A DNA stretch of 10,570 nucleotides, taken from assembly GCA_023395595.1 (NCBI GenBank), contig JAEWYO010000054.1, positions 1 through 10,570 on the forward strand. Reading direction: 5' to 3'. This document shows positions 6,116 to 10,570 of this stretch, in pieces; position 1 is the first letter of the stretch, and each line of letters opens with the position of its first letter. Made by a program: the position numbers and the translations under genes. The notes below the pieces were generated by a model. That model was given only the letters and a program-made list of their open reading frames with translations, was not told the DNA's origin and made no database searches. The stretch comes from Bacillota bacterium. Lineage in GTDB: Bacteria; Bacillota; Clostridia; Christensenellales; CAG-138.

Positions 6116-8224
6116 TTACGGTGCGGGGGTCTCTGCCGCGGCGGGCGCGGGCGAACCGGTATAGAACCATTCCGGATCGATGTATTCATAGACCTTGCGA
6201 AGCCCGATATCCGTGTGCATGTGGCGGTTGATGTCGTTCTCCGTGAGCATGAAGTGCATGCCGTCGCAGGCGGTTTCGTAATAATAGCCCCACTGGAACC
6301 CCGCGCGGAAGAACGCCAGCTCATAGAGCAGATAGTTGATGATGGTCTTTGGCACGCGCTGATATTTCGCGGAATAGCTGCCATCATAGGTGAAGTCGTA
6401 GTACTGCCTGCCGTCCTCCGCGGTCTTGATGCCGTTGTAGACCAGGTGTTGCTTGACTTCGCTGCCGACCAAATCGTGGTTGCTCAAGATGTTGAAGTTG
6501 GGATACATATTGTCGTTTACGTCAATCGCCGTGCCAAGCGTATGGTGGCTGACATATTCGAGGTTGGATTGAAAACGAGGCACATAGGTGGTCTCTTTTT
6601 CCATCAGGTCCTTGAGCAGTGTCACGCGCCCTTCGGTCGTGTTGCCCGTGCGCGGGTTGATGATCGTCACGCAGATATAAGTGTTTTCCAGATAATGGTT
6701 TGCCGCCTCAAAATACGGTACTGCGTCGCTATGCACCCGCCCTAGGCTGGACTCGACAATGTATTTGTTGCGCCAGTCGTTCTCGGTTGCGATGCCGCGG
6801 TCGGCGGAGAGGGAATAGTGGAACAGGAACTTTTCGGTATTGCCACCAAAGAACTTGTCCGCCTCGATATAATTGTCGTCAAACTTGTTGCGGGTGAGGA
6901 TGATGCGGCTCGTATCGACGATTTTGCATTCGGTTGACTGGAGGGTGACACCTTCGGGCTTCGCGACAGTCTTGGCCAAGAGTGTGAAGCGATAGCGTCC
7001 GGCGCGCAGGAGGCTGATGTCAAAAAGCGTGTCCAGCGCTTTGCCCTCGATGGTTGAATCATCCGAACAGATCGAATAATCGCGGATGTTGTCGTCGGGG
7101 TTGAAACTGACGCTCACATCGATCGAGGAACCTTCGCCGAGAGAAGTGAACGAAGCGGAGACGCTCGTCAGCGGGCTGTCTGAGAAAATCGAGCCGTGGA
7201 TGTTGAAGTCCAGACCCTGCTGGAGCTCCTCGCCTTCCGCCAGCGGCGGCACCTCCAAACACGGTAGAAATTGAATACCTTCGCGTCCGACCGGTGCTTG
7301 TCCCGTGCCAACCGCGAGGGAGAGCATTGCGACGGTGTCTTTTTTAAGCTGCCCCTGCCGCGTGGAGTGGGACTGCGTCGTGTTCCAGTAATCGACTGCT
7401 GCGCTTTTCGCGCCCGCGCGGAGCATCTTGGCTGCGTTTGCAGCGGAGGCTTCCTGCAGCGGGTCGCTCATGGTTTGCAGCACGCCCGGCGCACTGGCGA
7501 GGGCGAGGCGCGCCTCAAGATCCGCCGGTTCGATGAGGGTGAGCTGCGCGGGTTCCGCATAGCCGAACGTTCCATGTTCGGTCAAGATGTAGTAGTAGTC
7601 TTTGATTTCTCCGAGAATGCGAACAGCTTGGTCGCTCTCGATTGCGAGCACGGTGGACTTTTTATTCGCGTCGGCGAGGATGAAGCAGCCGTTGGACTCA
7701 ATCTGCGCAAAGCCGGATACACCGCTTTTGGCGAGCTTGCTGTAGCGTGTGTCTTTTTCCAGCACGTACCCTGTGTCTTCGGAGAAGACGGAGCGAACCT
7801 GATAGAACAAATCTCCGTCGGCAGAGGTGGTTTCCGAGAGGACGATCAGCTCGTCCGGCGCTTTGAGCGCGGTTGTGTTTTTTAGTTTGACGTAAGGAGC
7901 GTCCTTTGATGGCTCCGCGTAGAGAAAAATCGCGCTCTTGAATCCGACAAGCTGGAGCGTGTCGCGCTCGAGATAGAGCGTGTCGCGAATCGCTTGAATG
8001 GCAGGGTCGATGGTTGCGCTTGCGGGCGCTGCTTCCGGCGCGGGGGTCATCTCGGCGGCGGGCTGCGGCGTATCGAGCGAAAGCGCGAACACCTCCGGCG
8101 TGATCTCCTGCGTTGGCGCGGGTGTTGGCGCTGGGGTGGGCTCCTCCTTGGCGCAGCCTGCAAACAGCAAGGGAAGCAGCAGGCAGCCAAGCAGGAACGC
8201 CGGTTTCAATCGATCAGAACGCAT
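6116..8224 (-). CDS. SH3-like/M15 peptidase lipoprotein (D,D-carboxypeptidase-like), upstream paralogue
   Basis: A 702-residue protein when read from ATG at 8224. An adjacent ATG at 8227 is also possible, but GGAGGG (8231-8236) is only three bases from it and six from 8224. The frame stays open to 8383, but that extension crosses the predicted promoter and has no ribosome binding site. The N-terminus MRSDRLKPAF, then a hydrophobic run ending LLFAGC (C24), is a lipoprotein signal, so membrane anchoring through C24 is inferred; F at -3 is slightly atypical. A Pro/Thr/Ala linker leads to SH3b-like segments (about 97-155 and 200-228), a helical part, an Ig-like region (about 338-437) and an M15 domain (about 545-688). 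Predicted zinc ligands are H561, D568 and H657, with D654 as the acid. Over 141 aligned residues of the M15 region I count 113 identical to the downstream paralogue, without gaps. A role in peptidoglycan peptide trimming is inferred. Confidence 0.82.
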   Translation of the reverse strand: MRSDRLKPAFLLGCLLLPLLFAGCAKEEPTPAPTPAPTQEITPEVFALSLDTPQPAAEMTPAPEAAPASATIDPAIQAIRDTLYLERDTLQLVGFKSAIFLYAEPSKDAPYVKLKNTTALKAPDELIVLSETTSADGDLFYQVRSVFSEDTGYVLEKDTRYSKLAKSGVSGFAQIESNGCFILADANKKSTVLAIESDQAVRILGEIKDYYYILTEHGTFGYAEPAQLTLIEPADLEARLALASAPGVLQTMSDPLQEASAANAAKMLRAGAKSAAVDYWNTTQSHSTRQGQLKKDTVAMLSLAVGTGQAPVGREGIQFLPCLEVPPLAEGEELQQGLDFNIHGSIFSDSPLTSVSASFTSLGEGSSIDVSVSFNPDDNIRDYSICSDDSTIEGKALDTLFDISLLRAGRYRFTLLAKTVAKPEGVTLQSTECKIVDTSRIILTRNKFDDNYIEADKFFGGNTEKFLFHYSLSADRGIATENDWRNKYIVESSLGRVHSDAVPYFEAANHYLENTYICVTIINPRTGNTTEGRVTLLKDLMEKETTYVPRFQSNLEYVSHHTLGTAIDVNDNMYPNFNILSNHDLVGSEVKQHLVYNGIKTAEDGRQYYDFTYDGSYSAKYQRVPKTIINYLLYELAFFRAGFQWGYYYETACDGMHFMLTENDINRHMHTDIGLRKVYEYIDPEWFYTGSPAPAAAETPAP

Positions 8225-8230
8225 CATAAA

Positions 8231-8236
8231 CCCTCC
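8231..8236 (-). promoter_or_regulatory. Ribosome binding site deciding the lipoprotein start
   Basis: On the minus strand GGAGGG is followed by TTTATGATG. The spacing favours the second ATG (8224) over the first (8227), although both may be used. It also rules against the longer open frame starting at 8383. Confidence 0.75.
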
Positions 8237-8252
8237 GGAAGGAACAATAGAA

Positions 8253-8304
8253 CGGGGAAACCCCGCAAATGAAGATGTAAGTATAAGAACGCAGGTAAGC
8301 GTTC
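8253..8304 (-). promoter_or_regulatory. Two stem-loops in the lipoprotein gene leader
   Basis: The roughly 84-nt predicted leader holds two perfect hairpins. GAACGC (8299-8304 read on the minus strand) pairs with GCGTTC (8287-8292) around a 6-base loop, and CGGGG pairs with CCCCG (8253-8265) around a 3-base loop. Neither matches a riboswitch class I know, and neither has a T-run making it a terminator. They may affect mRNA stability or access to the ribosome binding site 16 bases further on; this is inference. Confidence 0.4.
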
Positions 8305-8314
8305 GTTGCCCAAT

Positions 8315-8342
8315 AGTATACACGAAACCGGGGAAAAAACAA
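8315..8342 (-). promoter_or_regulatory. Promoter of the lipoprotein M15 gene
   Basis: On the minus strand, TTGTTT (8337-8342) and TATACT (8315-8320) are separated by 16 bp. Around these boxes the sequence follows the paralogue's promoter: TTGT, then TTTTC, then TCG-G-TATACT, then TT-GGCA. This similarity outside coding DNA makes a functional promoter more likely. Confidence 0.65.
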
Positions 8343-8713
8343 ACCAGGTCGGTTGCGCGGGGCGCGGGCGCTTGCGACAACACCGTTACATAACATGAGG
8401 CGTATTGTTACATATTTTCCATCGCATGAAACATTTCGCCATGTACCAGTACCGAGAGGATTGCCGCAAGCGGAAGACAACACGCGGTTGATTTTCCAAA
8501 CAATTGTTAAAAACGCTTTGCGAATGCGGGTTTTCCAGTGCCTGCATGCGCGGGTTTAACCGTAAAAATGCCGCAGCCGCTCTTACGGGCAAAAATCATC
8601 AGAACTGCAAGAAAAATAGCATACAACTTAAATTGCGGATGAATGTAACAAGTCGCGTGCTTCGGTTTGGTTTCAGGCGTACAACTCCGCAAAAAATCAC
8701 AAGTTGTCCTTTT
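8343..8713. other. Noncoding gap with no recognised gene
   Basis: About 370 bp lie between the lipoprotein promoter and the end of ispDF. The stretch is visibly more AT-rich than its neighbours. Short open frames exist on both strands, but none has a good ribosome binding site or a recognisable product. I see the GTTACATA direct repeats (8385-8414), the palindrome AACAATTGTT (8499-8508), a weak stem CCGTAA/TTACGG (8560-8588) and a weak stem ACAACT/AGTTGT (8681-8707). No clear terminator for ispDF is present. Confidence 0.6.
8385..8414. repeat. GTTACATA direct repeats upstream of the lipoprotein promoter
   Basis: GTTACATA occurs at 8385-8392 and again at 8407-8414, 22 bp apart, about two helical turns, so both copies face the same side of the DNA. 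The nearest copy is about 43 bp upstream of the minus-strand -35 box. This geometry suits an activator or response-regulator site, but no such protein is identified and chance is possible for an 8-mer. Confidence 0.35.
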
Positions 8714-9826
8714 TTATACCAATGACGCGATTGCGCTGGCGGAGATGCAAAGTCCCCGCCCTTCGTCGTTCATGCCCTCGGTCGTGGTGGCTTTGATGGA
8801 GACGGATTCGGGGGAAACGTGCATCGCTTCCGCGAGAATCGTCTGCATGGCGCTTGCGTGCGGTTTGATCTTCGGCCGCTCGCAGATGATCGTCGCGTCC
8901 ACATGCGCCACACGCAGACGGTTTGCTTCGATTCTGCGGATCACTTCGCGAAGCAGCGCGATACTGTCCGCGCCCTTGTATGCCGCGTCCGTGTCGGGGA
9001 ACAATCGTCCGATGTCGCCAAGCCCTGCCGCGCCCAGCAGTGCGTCGATGATTGCATGCGTGAGCACGTCCGCATCGGAGTGCCCAAGCAGCCCTTTTTC
9101 AAACGGAATCTCCACGCCGCCGAGGATCAGTTTTCGCCCTTCCACGAGGCGGTGGGTGTCATAACCCGTGCCAAAGCGCGCAAAGCTGGCAAGCGCGAGT
9201 TGCCAGTCGGCTCCGGTGGTGAGTTTCTGGTTTGCCGCCTCGCCTTCGGTGAAGACAAAGCGCGGTTCATAGCCCGCCGCAATGTAGAGCGCGCAGTCGT
9301 CGGTCACGTGGCTAAGATCGCCCGTTCGGTAGGCGTGCAAAATATGGTCAAAGCGAAACGTCTGCGGGGTTTGCATGCGGATGAGCTGGCTGCGATCCAG
9401 CGCGGTCACGCCGCTTTCATCCAGCCGCACGATGGTGTCCGTGACCTTGCCTGCGACGATGCCGCTGCCGAACGCTTCCGCGCTGCGGATGCTCTCGCGC
9501 ACGGTTTCGGGCGAGACCATGCAGCGCGCCGCGTCGTGAATCGCGACGATGTCTGCCTGTTCGATGCGCTCCAGCGCGTGGAGCACGCTTTCCGCCCGCG
9601 TTTGTCCGCCTTCGACAATCGTATGCGGCACTGGGCAATCAAGCCCCTCCACAAACGCGCGCGTGGACGGTGAAACGGTGAAGACGATTTCGTCCGCGCC
9701 GCCGGAGATGAGCGCGCCCAGCGAGCGTTCGATTGCGGTTTTTCCCGCGATTGGGGTGAGCAGCTTGTCAAACCCCATCCGCGTGGAACCGCCCGCGCAG
9801 AGCAGGATGCCGACGACGCCGCTCAT
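8714..9826 (-). CDS. ispDF: Bifunctional IspD/IspF (MEP isoprenoid pathway)
   Basis: A 370-residue fusion. The N-terminal half (about 1-210) is IspD, which joins MEP to CTP to give CDP-methylerythritol. It shows the nucleotide-binding loop LLCAGGSTRMGFDKLL with R16 and K21, HDAAR (97-101), RMQTPQTFR (150-158), VTDD (174-177) and K201 near the end. The C-terminal part (about 216-370) is IspF, which cyclises CDP-ME 2-phosphate to MEcPP. It shows D223-x-H225 in GTGYDTHR and H257 as metal ligands, GHSDADVLTHA and LGDIGRLFPDTD, and KATTTEG near the end. The linker is very short. The two enzymes catalyse non-consecutive steps; IspE, which acts between them, is not in the window. The ATG overlaps the rqcP stop by ATGA, so translation is probably coupled. 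Confidence 0.96.
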   Translation of the reverse strand: MSGVVGILLCAGGSTRMGFDKLLTPIAGKTAIERSLGALISGGADEIVFTVSPSTRAFVEGLDCPVPHTIVEGGQTRAESVLHALERIEQADIVAIHDAARCMVSPETVRESIRSAEAFGSGIVAGKVTDTIVRLDESGVTALDRSQLIRMQTPQTFRFDHILHAYRTGDLSHVTDDCALYIAAGYEPRFVFTEGEAANQKLTTGADWQLALASFARFGTGYDTHRLVEGRKLILGGVEIPFEKGLLGHSDADVLTHAIIDALLGAAGLGDIGRLFPDTDAAYKGADSIALLREVIRRIEANRLRVAHVDATIICERPKIKPHASAMQTILAEAMHVSPESVSIKATTTEGMNDEGRGLCISASAIASLV

Positions 9827-10080
9827 TTGTCCGCGTCTCCGCTGAGCACCGTATACATGCCCGCCGCGTCCTCTTTGTGTACGCTTTCCTTCAGGCTCTC
9901 GATGCGCACGAGCAGGTGCTTGCCACCGAGCAGCAGATCCAGCGTGTCGCCTTCCTTCACCTCGGAGGAGGGTTTGGCGACCTTTCCGTTGATGCTGACG
10001 CGGCCTGCGTCCGCCGCTTCGTTGGCGACGGTGCGGCGCTTGATGATGCGGGAGACCTTCAAATATTTATCCAAACGCAT
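9823..10080 (-). CDS. rqcP: S4-domain RNA-binding protein RqcP (YabO family)
   Basis: An 85-residue protein that is almost wholly an S4 RNA-binding domain: MRLDKYLKVSRIIKRRT, then ANEAADAGRVSINGK and an EVKEGD turn. The length, the opening and the ending EDAAGMYTVL closely resemble Bacillus subtilis YabO/RqcP as I remember it. RqcP works with RqcH in ribosome-associated quality control: it binds the stalled 50S subunit and supports C-terminal alanine tailing of the nascent chain. The Hsp15-like S4 proteins are the main alternative, but the C-terminus favours RqcP. The gene is first in a two-gene operon with ispDF and has a strong promoter upstream. The ribosome binding site is weak (GAGA-type), and ATG at 10080 is the only start that keeps the S4 N-terminus. 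Confidence 0.88.
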   Translation of the reverse strand: MRLDKYLKVSRIIKRRTVANEAADAGRVSINGKVAKPSSEVKEGDTLDLLLGGKHLLVRIESLKESVHKEDAAGMYTVLSGDADK

Positions 10081-10110
10081 ATGCTTGTTCTCTTTCTACT
10101 TTTTTTGCGC

Positions 10111-10126
10111 TTCCCGCGCGCGGGAA
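10111..10126. repeat. 16-bp perfect palindrome in the rqcP leader
   Basis: TTCCCGCGCGCGGGAA is perfectly self-complementary. Counting from the predicted minus-strand start, it covers roughly +4 to +19 of the rqcP transcript. It could be an operator at the transcription start, or fold in RNA as a six-pair stem with a CGCG loop protecting the 5' end. On the minus strand it is followed by GCGC and an A-run, so it is not a terminator in that direction. Confidence 0.55.
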
Positions 10127-10135
10127 CACGAAACC

Positions 10136-10164
10136 ATGTTACGTTGGATCACTTTGATTGTCAA
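10136..10164 (-). promoter_or_regulatory. Promoter of rqcP-ispDF
   Basis: On the minus strand a perfect TTGACA (10159-10164) is 17 bp from TAACAT (10136-10141). Transcription would start near 10129, giving a leader of about 50 nt. Its -35 box is 2 bp from that of the opposing promoter. Confidence 0.75.
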
Positions 10165-10166
10165 GA

Positions 10167-10195
10167 TTGACAGGCGCGGCGAAACCGTGTATTCT
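10167..10195 (+). promoter_or_regulatory. Promoter of the TPP riboswitch-thiT transcript
   Basis: A perfect TTGACA (10167-10172) is 17 bp from TATTCT (10190-10195). Transcription would begin near 10202, essentially the first base of the riboswitch P1 stem, which supports the assignment. Confidence 0.8.
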
Positions 10196-10202
10196 AGGAC
10201 GC

Positions 10203-10283
10203 ATCACGGGGGCGTCCGGAAGAACAGCCGGACTGAGAAGTACCCTTGGAACCTGTTGGGTCATGCCATCGAAGGAAAGTGAT
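10203..10283 (+). promoter_or_regulatory. TPP (THI-box) riboswitch aptamer
   Basis: The RNA element senses thiamine pyrophosphate and turns off thiamine synthesis or transport genes. The closing stem P1 is ATCAC (10203-10207) with GTGAT (10279-10283). ACGGGGGC follows, then stem GTCCGG/CCGGAC (10214-10233), the hallmark CTGAGA (10233-10238), ACCC/GGGT (10242-10261) enclosing GAACCTG, and ATGCC then CGAAGGAA on the 3' side. Order and spacing match the class. One conserved site reads GGGTCATGCC where GGGTAATGCC is more common. Confidence 0.95.
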
Positions 10284-10304
10284 ACATATCGCAGCTTCTT
10301 TTTG

Positions 10305-10332
10305 ATGGTCGTCTCAATGGCGACTATTTTTT
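10305..10332 (+). terminator. Riboswitch-controlled intrinsic terminator
   Basis: ATGGTCGTC (10305-10313) pairs with GGCGACTAT (10319-10327), nine pairs including two G-U pairs, around a 5-base loop and followed by six T. The competing antiterminator is visible: 10265-10275 of the aptamer 3' side can pair with 10299-10309, using part of the terminator's 5' arm. TPP binding would hold 10265-10275 in the aptamer and let the terminator form, so the switch is expected to be an off switch. Confidence 0.88.
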
Positions 10333-10356
10333 ATGCGGAAAAGGAGAAACACTATC

Positions 10357-10570
10357 ATGGAATTCAAACTGTTCAGCAAACTCGCCTCGCTCGAAGGAAT
10401 CGAGCTGTATATGCTCCTCGGTGCGCTCGTCGTGCTAGGCGTGCTCATCGCGGTGGTTGTGTCTTACGCTAAGCGCGCAAAGGTGCAGGCGGCAACCCAG
10501 CCGGAAGCCGTTGGCAAACCCAGCCGCACGCAGTCGCTCGTCTACGGCGCGCTGTCGATCACGCTTGCGT
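10357..10570 (+). CDS. thiT: Probable thiamine ECF transporter S component (ThiT), 3' end missing
   Basis: ATG at 10357 has AAGGAG (10341-10346) ten bases upstream; 71 codons are visible before the window ends. The N-terminus MEFKLFSKLASLEGIELY is followed by a clear membrane helix (about residues 19-38, LLGALVVLGVLIAVVV), a charged and polar loop, and the start of a second hydrophobic segment, SLVYGALSITLA. That last motif resembles the first conserved helix of ThiT/YuaJ S components, which bind thiamine and work with an ECF energising module. The extra N-terminal helix is unlike the shortest ThiT proteins. The TPP riboswitch directly upstream is the strongest support. Another thiamine-related membrane protein remains possible because most of the gene is missing. 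Confidence 0.72.
   Translation, partial: MEFKLFSKLASLEGIELYMLLGALVVLGVLIAVVVSYAKRAKVQAATQPEAVGKPSRTQSLVYGALSITLA

Noticed and set aside
5737..6387. 216-codon minus-strand frame and a 214-codon plus-strand frame (6101-6745) around the paralogue junction
   Set aside because: Both are out-of-frame or antisense readings across M15 coding DNA and the terminator at 6060-6092. Neither has a ribosome binding site or a sensible product.
8228..8383. 52-53 extra N-terminal codons for the lipoprotein M15 protein
   Set aside because: The extension would be translated from upstream of the predicted promoter and buries the lipoprotein signal. A strong GGAGGG sits just before ATG 8224.
8681..8707. ACAACT/AGTTGT stem as the ispDF terminator
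   Set aside because: Only six pairs with a 15-base loop, and the T-run falls inside the loop on the minus strand rather than after the stem.
10158..10472. 104-codon plus-strand frame over the riboswitch
   Set aside because: It crosses the TPP aptamer, terminator and promoter and overlaps the probable thiT in another frame, with no ribosome binding site.

Overview
The window is GC-rich chromosomal DNA from a bacterium of the Bacillota, most likely a Clostridia-type lineage; I cannot place the genus. The evidence is a YabO/RqcP-like S4 protein, a TPP riboswitch in front of what looks like an ECF thiamine transporter component, strong AAGGAG/GGAGG ribosome binding sites and classical rho-independent terminators. 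Gene content is mostly housekeeping. There is no sign of phage, transposon, CRISPR or plasmid functions, and no rRNA or tRNA gene.

Layout. (1) 1-3692, plus strand: the 3' part of holA (DNA polymerase III delta), a 99-bp gap with inverted repeats and a -10-like box, two tandem genes for small Dabb-domain proteins, then uvrB, whose ATG overlaps the stop of the second Dabb gene. A bidirectional terminator at 3705-3733 closes this block and the next. (2) 3747-8224, minus strand: two paralogous, independently transcribed genes for large exported proteins. Each has SH3b-like repeats, a middle region, an Ig-like region and a C-terminal M15-type (VanY/D,D-carboxypeptidase-like) zinc peptidase domain. 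The upstream paralogue is a predicted lipoprotein; the downstream one has an ordinary signal peptide and a Pro/Thr/Ser tail. Their promoters are clearly related. (3) About 8343-8713: a noncoding gap of roughly 370 bp with two direct repeats but no recognisable gene. (4) 8714-10080, minus strand: rqcP and a fused ispDF overlapping by ATGA. (5) 10081-10356: an intergenic region with two back-to-back promoters whose -35 boxes lie 2 bp apart, a 16-bp perfect palindrome, and a complete TPP riboswitch with terminator and visible antiterminator. (6) 10357-end, plus strand: the start of a probable thiT.

The least ordinary items are the duplicated M15/SH3 exported proteins with different anchoring and a co-duplicated promoter, the translational coupling of Dabb genes to uvrB, and the compact divergent rqcP-ispDF/thiT control region. 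I see no convincing wholly new system. The paired cell-wall proteins are the best candidate for undescribed biology.
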